From assembly GCF_902167145.1 (NCBI RefSeq), contig NC_050096.1:267738622-267802621 (forward strand): a stretch of DNA of 64,000 nucleotides, written 5' to 3'. Source of the stretch: Zea mays (Eukaryota > Streptophyta > Magnoliopsida > Poales > Poaceae). The position numbers and the translations under genes were made by a program. The notes beneath the pieces were generated by a model. It searched no databases. It saw nothing but the letters and a program-made list of their open reading frames with translations, and was not told where the DNA came from. Of this stretch, positions 21,447-34,668 are shown piece after piece. Every line of letters starts with the position of its first letter. Within the stretch, counting starts at the first letter, position 1.

Positions 21447-24400
21447 TCAAAAGAAGTTCCGAGAATCAAGAATATTTAGCTCATGCCTAAGTTTGTTAAA
21501 AGTTTGTTCATCTAGTGGCTTGGTAAAGATATCGGCTAATTGTTCTTTAGTGTTGATATAAGCAATCTCGATATCCCCCTTTTGTTGGTGATCCCTTAGA
21601 AAATGATACCGAATGGCTATGTGTTTAGTGTGGCTATGCTCAACGGGATTATCCGCCATGCGGATTGCACTCTCATTATCACATAGAAGAGGAACTTTGG
21701 TTAATTTGTAACCATAGTCCCTAAGGCTTTGCCTCATCCAAAGCAATTGCGCGCAACAATGGCCTGCGGCAATATACTCGGCTTCGGCGGTAGAAAGAGC
21801 TACAAAATTTTGCTTCTTTGAAGCCCAAGACACTAGAGACCTTCCCAAGAACTGGCAAGTCCCCGATGTGCTCTTTCTATTAATTTTACACCCCGCCCAA
21901 TCGGCATCCGAATAACCAATTAAATCAAATGTGGATCCCCAAGGGTACCAAAGCCCAAACTTAGGAGTATAAACTAAATATCTCAAGATTCGTTTTACGG
22001 CCGTAAGGTGATCTTCCTTAGGGTCGGCTCAGAATCTTGCACACATGCATACAGAAAGCATAATATCCGGTCGAGAAGCACATAAATAGAGTAAAGAACC
22101 TATCATTGACCGGTATACCTTTTGATCTACGGATTTACCTCCCGTGTCGAGGTCGAGATGCCCATTGGTTCCCATGGGTGTCTTGATGGGTTTGGCATCC
22201 TTCATCCCAAACTTGTTTAGAATGTCTTGAATATACTTTGTTTGGCTAATGAAGGTGCCCTCTTGGAGTTGCTTTACTTGAAATCCCAAGAAGTACTTCA
22301 ACTCCCCCATCATCGACATCTCGAATTTCAGTGTCATGATCCTACTAAATTCCTCACATGTAGATTCGTTAGTAGACCCAAATATAATATCATCAACATA
22401 AATTTGGCATACAAACAAATCATTATCAAGAGTTTTAGTAAATAAATCTCTTAGGAATTCATACCATGCTCTTGGGGCTTGCTTGAGCCCATAAAGCGCC
22501 TTAGAGAGTTTATACACATGGTTAGGGTACTCACTATCTTCAAATCCGGGAGGTTGCTCAACATAGACCTCTTCCTTGATTGGTCCATTGAGGAAAGCAC
22601 TTTTCACGTCCATTTGGTAAAGCTTAAAGCCATGGTAAGTAGCATAGGCAAGTAAAATGCGAATTGATTCTAGCCTAGCTACGGGTGCATAGGTTTCACC
22701 GAAATCCAAACCTTTGACTTGTGAATACCCCTTGGCCACAAGTCGGGCTTTGTTCCTTGTCACCACACCATGCTCCTCTTGCTTGTTGCGGAAGACCCAC
22801 TTGGTTCCTACAACATTTTGATTAGGACGTGGAACTAAATGCCATACCTCATTCCTAGTGAAGTTGTTGAGCTCCTCTTGCATCGCCACCACCCAATCCG
22901 AATCTTGAAGTGCTTCCTCTACCTTGTGTGGCTCAATAGAGGAAACAAAAGAGTAATGTTCACAAAAATGAGCAACACGAGATCAAGTAGTTACCCCCTT
23001 TTGAATATCGCCGAGGATGGAGTTCACGGGGTGATCTCGTTGAATTGCTTGGTGGACTCTTGGGTGTGGCGGTCTTGGTTCTTCATCCTCCTTGTCTTGA
23101 TCATGGGCATCTCCCCCTTGATCATTGCTGTCCTCTTAAGGTGGCTCAGCTTCTTGATCTTCTCCTTTATTATCTTGAGCCTCATCCTCATCTTGAGTTG
23201 GTGGAGATGCTTGCGTTGAGGAAGATGATTGATCTTGTGCATGTGGTGGCTCTTCGGATTCCTTAGGACACACATCCCCAATGGACATGTTCCTTAGTGC
23301 GACGCACGGAACCTCTTCATCACCTAACTCATCAAGATCAACTTGCTCTACTTGAGAGCCGTTAGTCTCATCAAACATAATGTCACAAGAAACTTCAACT
23401 AGTCCAGATGACTTGTTAAAGACTCTATATGCCCTTGTGTTTGAATCATATCCTAGTAAAAATCCTTCTACAGCCTTAGGAGCAAATTTGGATTTTCTAC
23501 CTCTTTTAACAAGAATAAAGCATTTGCTACCAAAGACTCTAAAATATGAAACATTGGGCTTTTTACCGGTTAGGAGTTCATAAGATGTTTTCTTGAGGAT
23601 TCGGTGTAGATACAACCAGTTGATGGCGTAGCAAGCGGTGTTGACCGCCTCGGCCCAAAACCGATCCGAAGTCTTGTACTCATCAAGCATGGTTCTTGCC
23701 ATGTCCAATAGAGTCCGATTCTTCCTCTCTACTACACCATTTTGTTGTGGCATGTAGGGAGAAGAGAACTCATGCTTGATGCCCTCCTCCTCAAGGAAGC
23801 CTTCGATTTGTGAATTTTTGAACTCCGTCTTGTTGTCGCTTCTAATTTTCTTGATCCTTAAGCCGAACTCATTTTGATCCCGTCTCAAGAATCCCTTTAA
23901 GGTCTCTTGGGTATGAGATTTTTCCTGTAAAAAGAACACCCAAGTGAAGCGAGAATAGTCATCCACAATAACTAAACAGTACTTACTCCCGCCGATGCTT
24001 ATGTAAGCTATCGGGCCGAAAAGGTCCATGTGTAGGAGCTCGAGTGGCCTATCAGTTGTCTTGATGTTCTTGTGTGGATGATGAACACCAACTTGCTTCC
24101 CTGCCTGACATGCGCTACAAATCCTATCTTTCTCAAAATAAACATTTGTTAGTCCCAAAATGTGTTCTCCCTTTAGAAGTTTGTGAAGATTCTTCATTCC
24201 AACATGTGCTAGTCGACGATGCTAGAGCCAGCCCATGTTAGTCTTAGCAATTAAGCAAGTGTCGAGTTCAGCTCTATCAAAATCTACCAAGTATAGTTGA
24301 CCCTCTAGCACTCCCTTAAATGCTATTGAATCATCACTTCTTCTAAAGACAGTAACACCTATATCTGTAAAAAGACAGTTGTAGCCTATTTTACATAATT

Positions 24401-24640
24401 GCGAAACTGAAAGCAAGTTATAATCTAAAGAATCTACAAGAAAAACATTTGAAATGGAATGGTCAGGAGATATAGCTATTTTACCCAATCCTTTGACCAA
24501 ACCTTGGTTTCCATCCCCGAATGTGATAGCTCGTTGGGGATCTTGGTTTTTATCATAGGAGAACATCTCTTCTCCCCTGTCATGTGGTTTGTGCACCCGC
24601 TGTCGATGATCCAACTTGAGCCCCCAGATGCGTAAACCTA
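21447..24640 (-). pseudogene. pol: Copia E Pol polyprotein, multiply disrupted
   Basis: Protease, pre-integrase, integrase, RT and RNase H are recognisable in order on the minus strand, ending ILDSRNFF at 21447. Damage that can be read: a frameshift just after DSGCTNH-like sequence (about 24590); WLW to stop TAG (about 24220); a Gln to TAA in the Pro-rich linker (about 23134); an Arg to TGA before SRVAHFC (about 22985); and a TGA in place of Gln in ARFQADP (about 22027). A 48-bp in-frame deletion removes the RT segment around FKVGKADPT (about 22442). The YVDDIIF catalytic motif remains. Confidence 0.9.
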
Positions 24641-24650
24641 CAAAACAAAT

Positions 24651-26885
24651 TTAGTTCTTGTTTTTAGGTACCCAAATGGTTTTGGGTCCTTTGACATTAG
24701 ATACAAGAACTTTGGGTACCCAAACACAAGTCTTTGATCCCTTGTGTTTGCCCCCAACATATTTGGCAACTACCTTGCCGGATTTGTTAGTTAAAACATA
24801 AGATGCATCAAAAGTCTTAAATGAAATGTTAGAATCATTTGATGCAATAGGAGTTTTCTTCTTAGGCAATTTTGCACGAGTTGATTGCCTAGAACTAGAT
24901 TTCTCACCCTTATACATAAAAGCATGGTTAGGGCCAGAGTGAGACTTCCTAGAATGAATTCTCCTAATCTTGTGCTCGGGATAGCCGGCAGGGTACAAAA
25001 TGTAACCCTCGTTATCCTGAGGCATGGGAGCCTTGCCCTTAACAAAGTTAGATAATCTTTTAGGAGGGGCATTATGTTTGACATTGTCTCCCTTTTGGAA
25101 GCCAATGCCATCCTTAATGCCACGGCGTCTCCCACTATAGAGCATGCTTCTAGCAAATTTAAATTTTTCATTTTCTAAGTCACTCTCATTAATTTTGGCA
25201 TTAAGTTGTGCTATGTGATCATTTTGTTTCTTAATTAATGCTAGGTGATCATGAATAGCATCAACATTAATATCTCTACATCTAGTACAAATGGAAACAT
25301 GCTCAACAGTAGATGTAGAGGGTTTGCAAGATTTTAGTTCAACAATCTTAGCATGTAAAATATCATTTTCATTTCTAAGATTGGAAATTGTAACATTGCA
25401 AACATCTAAATCTTTAGCCTTAGCAATTAATTTTTCATGATCATTTCTAAGGCTAGCAAGAGAGATATTCAATTCTTCAACCTTAGCAAGTAAACTAACA
25501 TTATCATCTCTAAGATTGGGAATTGAAACATCACTAATATTAGAATCAACCTTAGCAATTAATTTAGCATTTTCATTTCTAAGGTTGGCAATAATATCAT
25601 TACAAGTGCTTAGCTCACTAGATAAATTTTCACATTTTTCTACTTCTAGAGCATAAGCATTCTTAACCTTAACATGCTTCTTGTTTTCTTTAATAAGGAA
25701 GTCATCTTGAGAGTCCAAGAGTTCATCCTTCTCATGAGTAGCACTAATTAATTCATTTAATTTTTCCTTTTGTTGCAGTTTGGCAAAAATGGTGCGCAAA
25801 TTATCCTCCTCATCACAAGAGTTATCCTCATCACTAGAGGTTTCATATTTAGTGGAGGATTTTGATTTTACCTTCTTCCTTTTGCCATCCTTTGCCATGA
25901 GGCACTTGTGGCCGACATTGGGGAAGAGGAGTCCCTTGGTGACGGCGATGTTGGCGGCGTCCTCGTCGGAGGAGCTCTCGTCAGAGTCCCACTCGCGACA
26001 CACATGGGCATCGCCGCCCTTCTTCTTGTAGTATCTCTTCTTTTCTCTCCTCTTTCCCTTCTTGTCGTCGCCCCTGTCACTGTCACTAGATAGTGGACAT
26101 TTTGCAATAAAATGACCGGGCTTACCACACTTGTAGCAAACTTTCTTAGAGCGGGGCTTGTAATCCTTCCCCCTCCTTTGCTTGAGGATTTGGCGGAAGC
26201 TCTTGATGATGAGCGCCATTTCCTCGTTGTCGAGCTTGGAGGCATCGATGGGTAGTCTACTTGATGTAGATTCCTCCTTCTTCTCCTCCGTCGCCTTGAA
26301 TGCGACCGGTTGTGCTTCGGGCGTGGAGGGGCCGTCGTGCTCGATAATTTTCTTTGAGCCTTTGATCATCAACTCAAAGCTCACAAAGTTTCCTATTACT
26401 TCCTCGGGAGACATTAGTGTATATCTAGGATTACCACGAATTAATTGAACTTGCGTAGGATTAAGGAAAACGAGTGATCTTAGAATAACCTTGACCATTT
26501 AATGGTCATCCCATTTTTTGCTCCCGAGGTTGCACACTTGGTTTACCAAGGTCTTGAGCCGGTTGTACATTTCTTGTGGCTCCTCCCCTTGGCGAAGTCG
26601 GAAGCGACCGAGCTCCCCCTCGATCGTCTCCCGCTTGGTGATCTTGGTCACCTCGTCTCCTTCGTGCGCGGTCTTGAGCACGTCCCAAATTTCCTTTGCG
26701 CTCTTCAATCCTTGCACCTTATTATACTCCTCTCGACTTAGAGAGGCGAGGAGTATAGTTGTGGCTTGGGAGTTGAAGTGATGGATTTGTTCGACCTCCT
26801 CCGAGTCGTAATCTTTATCTCCCTTCTTTGGTACCTGCACTCCATACTCAACAATATCCCATATGCTTTTATGGAGTGAGGTTAG
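24651..26885 (-). pseudogene. gag: Copia E Gag, central and C-terminal part
   Basis: This is the continuation of the gag whose start lies at 44620-45002, separated by Copia C. It contains the UBN2-type domain, a CCHC knuckle (CYKCGKPGHFIAKC), an acidic Ser-rich segment and a long Leu/Asn/Lys-rich coiled coil, and ends WVPKNKN. A TAA stop replaces the Glu in WDDHEVVKV (about 26499). The type-2 gags (D, E, F) share this knuckle and C-terminus and differ clearly from the type-1 gags. Confidence 0.9.
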
Positions 26886-28109
26886 TGAAAGGGGAATGTG
26901 CCCTTTGGCCATTTCTAAGTATTTTGGTGATTAAGTGCCCAACACAAGTGCCTAAGTGTTAGATTGTGCCAAGGACTCAAAAAGTGCAAATCAAGAGTAA
27001 AGGTATGTTTCTAAGACTTAGTACATTGTTTTGAAGACTAATGTATTGTGTCTAAGTGCTAGAAACAGGAAAAGACCAAATTGGAAAAGACTTGGCTGGC
27101 AGCCAAGACTCTGCGCAGTCTAGGTGCACCGGACAGTGTCCGCTGCGCCAGGCCGGCGACTGTCAACTGGCTGCTCTCGGGAAGCAATTAACGGCGTACG
27201 GCTATAAATCACCGGACTGTCCGGTGGTGCACCGGACTGTCCGGTGAGCCAACAGTCAGCCGGGCCAACGGTCGGCCGCGGAATCCGCGCGCGACGCGTG
27301 GCAAGTGCCAACAGTCATAAGGGGCACCGGACTGTTTAGTGTGCACCGGACAGTGTCCGGTGCGCCAACGGCTCCAAGACTGCAACGGTCGGCTTCGCCA
27401 AATAAGGAAAGAGATCCGCACCGGACAGTGTCCGGTGGTGCACCGGACTGTCCGGTGCGCCAGGCGACAGAAGGCAAGAATTGCCTTCTTGAAATGCTCT
27501 CAACGGCTCCTAGCTGCCTTGGGGCTATAAAAGGGACCTCTAGGCGCATGGAGGGACATACAAAGCATTCCTTGAGCATTGTTGATCACTCACACTTCAT
27601 TCTTGCGCACTCGTTTGACATTCTTAGTGATTTGAGCTCCGTTCTAGTGAGAACCTTGTGATACTCTTTTGAGCTCAAGTCTTGATCTTGTGTGTGCGTA
27701 TTTGCTGTGGATTTGAGTGTGTTGCTTCCCTCCCTTACTCTAGTGCTTCATTGTGATTCTTATTGTAAGGGCGAGAGACTCCAAGTTGTGGAGATTCCTC
27801 GCAAACGGGAAAGAGTAAAGTAAAAAAGAACATCGTGGTATTCAAGTTGATCATTGGATCACTTGAGAGGAGTTGAGTGCAACTCTCGTCCGTTGGGACG
27901 CCACAACGTGGAGTAGGCAAGTTTTGTACTTGGCCGAACCACGAGATAAATCCTCGTGTCTCTTGTGCTTGTCCTTATTGTGTCTATTGTGCTTCACAAG
28001 AGCTCTCCTCTCTACTCACTTGATTTCATTGTTCTAACTCTTAATCAAGTTTGTGGTGTTAAGTTGTAAGTTTTACAGGATCACCTATTCACCCCCCTAG
28101 GTGCTCTCA
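26886..28109 (+). repeat. Copia C 5' LTR
   Basis: 1224 bp, TGAAAGGGGAATG...GGTGCTCTCA. TATA box CTATAAAAG at 27525-27533. Confidence 0.95.
27127..27457. promoter_or_regulatory. palindrome array in Copia C 5' LTR
   Basis: About seven modules, two of them decayed (GTCCGCTG, ACTGTTTAGTG). The 3' LTR array has the same number and order of modules, unlike Copias A and D. Confidence 0.7.
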
Positions 28110-28110
28110 A

Positions 28111-28122
28111 TTGGTATCAGAG
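28111..28122 (+). other. primer-binding site, Copia C
   Basis: TGGTATCAGAGA (starting 28112): one mismatch, at the last position, to the initiator-Met tRNA complement. Confidence 0.8.
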
Positions 28123-28159
28123 ATGTTCTCTTCAAGAAAGGGACTAATCGTCCGAAGAG

Positions 28160-30541
28160 ATGGATCCTAAGGGCAAGGGGATGGTGGTCAATGATAAGGA
28201 GAAGGAGTCCTTCGTCAATGATCCAAAGGATGACAAGCCTACTGACTCAGGCTCGGGCTACAAAAGAAAAGACGAGAGGAAGAAGAAAACAAGGCGCATC
28301 AAGGAGATAGTCTACTACGACAGCGACAAATCTTCCTCTTCCCAAAAGGACGACGACAACGACTACGAGAAAAAGAAGACGGTTAATTCAAACTTTTCCT
28401 TTGATTATTCTCGTATTCCTCAAAGTTCCAATGCTCATTTGCTTTCCATTCCCCTCGGTAAACCCCCCCCCCCACTTTGATGGAGAGGACTACGGATTTT
28501 GGAGTCACAAAATGCGTAGCCACTTGTTCTCTCTCCATCCAAGTATATGGGAGATAGTAGAAAATGGAATGCACTTTGATAGTACGGATAGTCCCATGTT
28601 CATTAATGAGCAAATTCACAAAAAATGCACAAGCTACTACTGTTCTTCTAGCTTCATTGTGCAGGGATGAATACCATAAGGTGAGCGGCTTGGATAACGC
28701 CAAGCAGATTTGGGACACCCTCAAAATCTCACATGAGGGGAACGATGTCACCATGCTCACCAAGATGGAGTTGGTGGAGGGCGAACTTGGGAGATTCGCA
28801 ATGATCAGGGGCGAGGAGCCAACCCAAACGTACAACCGGCTCAAGACCCTCGTCAACAAAATAAGGAGCTATGGAAGCTCGCGATGGACAGACCACGACG
28901 TCGTCCGCCTAATGCTAAGGTCTTTTACTGTCCTTGATGAACAATATTCGTGAGAATCCTAGGTACACCAAGATGACGCCCGAGGAGATCCTTGGAAAGT
29001 TCGTAAGCGGGCAGATGATGATCAAGGAGGCAAGATACGTTGACGATGCGTTGAATGGCCCAATCCAAGAACCTCAAACCATTGCTCTCAAAGCAACAAG
29101 GAGCAAGGAGGCGCTACCCAGCAAGGTGGCACAAATTGAGGCGGCTGGGCTTAATGATGAAGAAATGGCCCTCATCATCAAGTGTTTCAAGACGGCGCTA
29201 AGGAGTCGCAAGGAGCATCCAAACAAGACCAAGACAAAAGGGAAGCGCTCATGCTTCAAATGTGGTAAGATTGGTCATTTTATCGCTAATTGTCCCGATA
29301 ATGATAGTGACCAGGAACAAGGGAACAAGAGGGAAAGAAGAAGGCTTACAAGAAAGCTAAGGGCAAGGCACACCTTGGAAAGGAGTGGGACTCGGATTGT
29401 TCGTCGTCCGACTCCGACAGCGAAGGACTCGCCGCCACCGCCTTCAACAAAGCGTCCCTCTTCCCCAATGAGCATCACACCTGCCTCATGGCAAAGGAGA
29501 AGAAGGTAAACTCTCGAAAATCCACTTATGCTTCTTCTAGTGAGGATGAGTCTAGTGATGATGATGAAATATACTATGCTAGTTTATTCAAGGGCCTAGA
29601 TAGAACTAAGATTGATAAAATAAATGAATTGATTGATGCTTTGAATGATAGGAATAGATTGTTAGAAAAGCAAGAGGATCTCTTATATGATGAGCATGAT
29701 AAGTTTGTAGAGGCACAAAACTCCCTTGCGTTAGAAATTAAAAGAAATGAAATGCTCTCTTGTGAATTGTCTACATGCCATGACTCTATTTCTAGCTTAA
29801 AGAGCATAAATGATGATTTGAATGCTAAGTTAGAAATAGCCAATAAATCAACATCTTGTGTAGAACATGTTGCAATTTGCAATAGGTGTAAAGATATTAA
29901 TATTGATGCTTGTAGTGAACACCTAATTTCAATTTCTAAATTAAATGATGAAGTGGCTAGTATTAATGCCCAACTTAAGACTAGCAAAAATGATTTTGAT
30001 AAACTAAAATTTTCAAGGGATGCCTACACGGTTGGTAGACACCCCTCAATTAAGGATGGTCTTGGCTTCAAGAGGGAAGTCAAGACCTTAACAAGCCATA
30101 AGGCTTCCATCTCCACCAAGGAGAAAGGGAAGGCCCCTATGGCAAATAGTATTCAAAAGAACCATGCTTTCTTATACCATGATAGGATATATTCTAGGAA
30201 TGTTCATCATGATAGGAGTTGCAATGATGTTGTTTCACATGCTTATGATTCAAATGCAATGTTTGCTTCTAGTTCTTCTATGCATCATAGAAATGTGGCT
30301 AAAAAATGCAATGCCTAGAAGAAATATTGTTCATGTTCCTAGGAAAGTAATGAATGAACCTTCTACAATTTATTATGCTTGCAATGCTTCCTTTGATATT
30401 TGTAGAAAGGATAAGAAAGTAATTGCTAGGAAATTAGGGGCCAAATGTAAGGGAGACAAGACTTGCATTTGGGTCCCTAAGACTATTGTAACTAACCTTG
30501 TAGGACCCAACATGAGTTGGGTACCTAAGACCCAAGCCTAA
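28160..30541 (+). pseudogene. gag: Copia C Gag, several frameshifts
   Basis: ATG 28160 opens a type-1 gag whose frame is lost at a run of 11 C residues (about 28462-28473, where Copia A reads AAACCTCCTCATTTT). It is lost again at an A-run (about 28620), at a short deletion near 28938 (the segment encoding DPHLV is missing) and near 29335. The CCHC knuckle [14 protein letters not shown] (about 29250), coiled coil and C-terminal WVPKTQA remain readable in separate frames. The stop at 30539-30541 is followed by the same ATTTGCCTTGCAG/GT sequence as in A. Confidence 0.9.
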
Positions 30542-30548
30542 ATTTGCC

Positions 30549-33410
30549 TTGCAGGTTTATGCATCCGGGGGCTCAAGCTGGATTATCGACAGCGGATGCA
30601 CAAACCACATGACGGGGGAAAAGAGGATGTTCTCTTCCTACGTCAAGAACAAGGATCCCCAAGATTCAATCATATTCGGTGATGGGAACCAAGGCAAGGT
30701 GAAAGGGTTAGGAAAAATTGCTATTTCATCCGAGCACTCTATTTCGAATGTGTTCTTAGTTGAGTCGCTTGGATATAACTTGTTGTCTGTGAGTCAACTG
30801 TGTAATATGGGATATAACTCTTTATTCACAAATGTAGATGTGTCTGTCTTTAGAAGAAGTGATGGTTCATTAGCTTTTAAGGGTGTACTAGACGGCAAAC
30901 TTTATTTAGTTGATTTTGCAAAAGAGGAGGCCGGTCTAGATGCATGCTTAATTGCTAAGACTATCATGGGCTGGCTGTGGCATCACTGTTTAGCACATGT
31001 GGGGATGAAGAACCTTCACAAGCTTCTAAAGGGAGAACACGTGATAGGTCTAAATAATGTAACTTTCGAAAAAGATAGACCTTGTGCAGCTTGTCAAGCA
31101 GGTAAACAGGTGGGAAGCTCTCATCATGCCAAAAATGTGATGAGAACATCAAGACCCTTGGAGTTACTTCACATGGACCTCTTCGGACCCGTCGCCTATC
31201 TAAGTATAGGAGGAAGTAAGTATGGTCTTGTTATAGTTGATGATTTTTCCCGCTTCACTTGGGTATTCTTTTTGCAAGATAAATCTGAAACCCAAGGGAC
31301 CCTCAAGCGCTTCCTAAGGAGAGCTCAAAATGAGTTTGAGCTCAAGGTGAAGAAGATAAGGAGCGACAATGGGTCCGAGTTCAAGAACCTTCAAGTGGAG
31401 GAGTATCTTGAGGAGGAAGGAATCAAGCACGAGTTCTCCGCTCCCTACACACCACAACAAAATGGCGTGGTAGAGAGGAAGAACAGGACGCTACTAGACA
31501 TGGCGAGGACGATGCTTGGTGAATTCAAGACGCCCGAACGATTTTGGACGGAAGCCGTGAGCACGGCTTGCCACGCCATAAACCGGGTCTATCTTCATTG
31601 CCTCCTCAAGAAGACTTCATATGAGCTTCTAACCAGTAACAAACCCAATGTGTCTTACTTTCATGTATTTGGGAGTAAATGTTACATTCTAGTGAAGAAA
31701 GGTAGAAATTCTAAGTTTGCTCCCAAAGCAGTAGAAGGGTTTTTATTAGGTTATGACTCAAATACAAAGGCGTATAGGGTCTTCAACAAATCATCGGGTT
31801 TGGTTGAAGTCTCTAGCGACGTTGTATTTGATGAGACTAATGGCTCTTCAAGAGAGCAAGTTTTTGATCTTGATGATGTAGATGAAGAAGACGTTCCAAC
31901 GGCCGCAATGCGCACCATGGCGATTGGAGATGTGAGGCCACTGGAACAAAAGAAGCAAGATCAACCTTCTTCCTCAACAACGGTGCATCCCCCAACTCAA
32001 GAAGATGAACAGGTTCATCAAGAGGAGGCGTGTGATCAAGGGGGAGCACAAGATGTTCATGTGATAGAGGAAGAAGCACAACCGGCACCTCCAACCCAAG
32101 TTCGAGCGACGATTCAAAGGAATCATCCCGTCGACCAAATATTGGGCGACATAAGCAAGGGAGTAACTACTCGTTCTAGATTAGTTAATTTTTGTGAGCA
32201 TTACTCTTTTGTCTCTTCTATTGAGCCTTTCAGGGTGTTGGCCATGCAAGAGGAGCTCAACAACTTCAAAAGAAATGAAGTTTGGACACTGGTGCCTCGT
32301 CCCAAGCAAAATGTTGTGGGAACCAAGTGGGTGTTCCGCAACAAACAAGACGAGCACGGGGTGGTGACAAGGAACAAGGCACGACTTGTGGCAAAAGGCT
32401 ATGCCCAAGTCGCAGGTTTGGACTTTGAGGAGACTTTTGCTCCTGTGGCTAGGCTAGAGTCAATTCGCATATTGTTAGCCTATGCTACTCACCATTCTTT
32501 CAGGTTGTTCCAAATGGATGTGAAGAGTGCTTTCCTCAACGGGCCAATTAAGGAGGAGGTGTACGTGGAGCAACCCCTGGCTTCGAGGATGAACGGTACC
32601 CCGACCACGTGTGTAAGCTCTCTAAGGCGCTCCATGGACTTAAGCAAGCCCCAAGAGCATGGTATGAATGCCTTAGAGACTTTTTAATTGCTAATGCTTT
32701 CAAGGTTGGGAAAGCCGATCCAACTCTTTTTACTAAGACTTGTGATGGTGATCTTTTTGTGTGCCAAATTTATGTCGATGACGTAATATTTGGTTCTACT
32801 AACCAAAAGTCTTGTGAAGAGTTTAGCAGGGTGATGACTCAAAAGTTTGAGATGTCGATGATGGGCAAGTTAAGCTATTTCCTTGGGTTCCAAGTGAAGC
32901 AACTCAAGGATGGCACCTTCATCTCCCAAACGAAGTACACGCAAGACTTGATCAAGCGGTTTGGGATGAAGGACGCCAAGCTCGCAAAGACTCCAATGGG
33001 AACCGACGGACACACCGACCTCAACAAAGGAGGTAAGTCCATTGATCAAAAGGCATACCGGTCTATGATAGGGTCCTTACTTTATTTATGTGCTAGTAGA
33101 CCGGATATTATGCTTAGCGTATGCATGTGTGCTAGATTTCAATCCGATCCAAGGGAGTGTCACTTAGTGGTCGTGAAGCAAATTCTTAGATATTTAGTTG
33201 CTACGCCTTGCTTCGGGATCTGGTATCCAAAGGGGCCTACCTTTGACTTAATTGGATATTCAGACTCCGACTATGCTGGATGTAAGGTCGATAGGAAGAG
33301 TACATCGGGGACGTGCCAATTTTTAGGAAGGTCCCTGGTGTCGTGGAGTTCTAAGAAACAAACTTTCGTTGCCCTATCCACCGCTGAGGCCAAGTATGTT
33401 GCCGCAGGAC
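30549..33410 (+). pseudogene. pol: Copia C Pol polyprotein, 5' and main part
   Basis: Open for 712 codons: protease [11 protein letters not shown], integrase ([26 protein letters not shown]) and the first part of RT. A 30-bp in-frame deletion near 32234, bounded by GGGT in Copia B, removes [13 protein letters not shown] residues. One C is lost in the CCCCCTGGC tract (about 32575), shifting the frame. RT continues at 32609 with YVDDVIF. RNase H is read up to STAEAKYVAAG, where Copia D is inserted (33410). The remainder is at 42293-42606. Confidence 0.9.
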
Positions 33411-34668
33411 TGAAAGTCGCCTAGAGGGGGGTGAATAGGGCGAAACTAAAATTCTCAAAAATAATCACAACTACAAGCCGGGTTAGCGTTAGAAATATAA
33501 TTGAGTCCGCGAGAGAGGGTGCAAAACAAATCGCAAGCGAATAAGGAGTGAAACACGTGGATTTGTTTTACCGAGGTTCGGTTCTTGCAAACCTACTCCC
33601 CGTTGAGGTGGTCACAGAGACCGGGTCTCTTTCAACCCTTTCCCTCTCTCAAACGGTCCCTCGGACCGAGTGAGCTTTTCTTCTCAATCACTTGGAACAC
33701 AAAGTTCCCACAAGGACCACCACAAGATTGGTGTCTCTTGCCTCAATTACAAGTGAGTTTGATCGCAATAAAGAATCAAAGAAAGAAGAAAGCAATCCAA
33801 GCGCAAGAGCTCGAAAGAACACAAGCAAATCTCTCTCTCTAATCACTAGGGCGTTGTGTGGAGTTTGGAGAGGATTTGATCACTTGGGTGTGTCTAGAAT
33901 TTAATGCTAGAGCTCTTGTAAGTAGTTGAAGTGGGAAAACTTGGATGTCTTGAATGTGGAGTGGTTGGGGGTATTTATAGCCCCAACCACCAAACTAGCC
34001 GTTTGGTGGGGCTGTCTGTCGCATGGTGCACCGGACAGTGTCCGGTGCGCCAGCCACGTCACCAGGCCGTTGGGATCCGACCGTTGGAGCTCTGACTTCT
34101 GGGCCCGCCTGGATGTCCGGTGGCACACCGGACATGTACTGTAGAGTGTCCGGTGTGCCAGCGCGCGCATGCCTGACTTCTGCGCGCTCTGGCGCGCATT
34201 TAATGCTCCTGCAGGTGATCGTTGGCGCGAACTAGCCGTTGCTCTGCTGGCTCACCGGACAGTCCGGTGAATTATAGCGGAGCAATTTCCTGAGGCTGGC
34301 GAGTTCCAGAGCTGCTCTTTCTTGGGGCACCAGACACTGTCCGGTGTACACCGGACAGTCCGGTGAATTATAGCGGAGCGCCTCTGGATTTTCCCGAAGG
34401 AGAGGAGTTCAGCGTGAAGTCCCCTGGTGCATCGGACACTGTCCGGTGGCACACCGGACAGTCCTGTGCGCCAGACCAGGGCACACTTCGGTTATCCCTT
34501 TGCTCTTTTGTTGAACCCAATACTTGGTCTTTTTTATTGGCTGAGTGTGAACCTTTGGTACCTGTATAACTTGTACACTAGTGCAAACTAGTTAGTCCAA
34601 TTATTTGTGTTGGGCAATTCAACCACCAAAATCATTTAGGAACTAGGTGTAAGCCTAATTCCCTTTCA
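33411..34668 (-). repeat. Copia D 3' LTR
   Basis: 1258 bp, reading TGAAAGGGAATTAGGC...GGCGACTTTCA on the minus strand; polypurine tract at 34670-34682. Confidence 0.95.
34029..34468. promoter_or_regulatory. palindrome array in Copia D 3' LTR
   Basis: CACCGGAC..GTCCGGTG modules are spread wider than in type 1. Two of them continue into GAATTATAGCGGAGC, so the array is partly built of longer direct repeats (about 34252-34285 and 34350-34385). Confidence 0.7.

Noticed and set aside
26886..26912. Start of a 137-codon minus-strand frame reading MAKGHIPLSL before gag sequence.
   Set aside because: Its first residues are read from the Copia C LTR; the true Copia E gag is continued at 44620.
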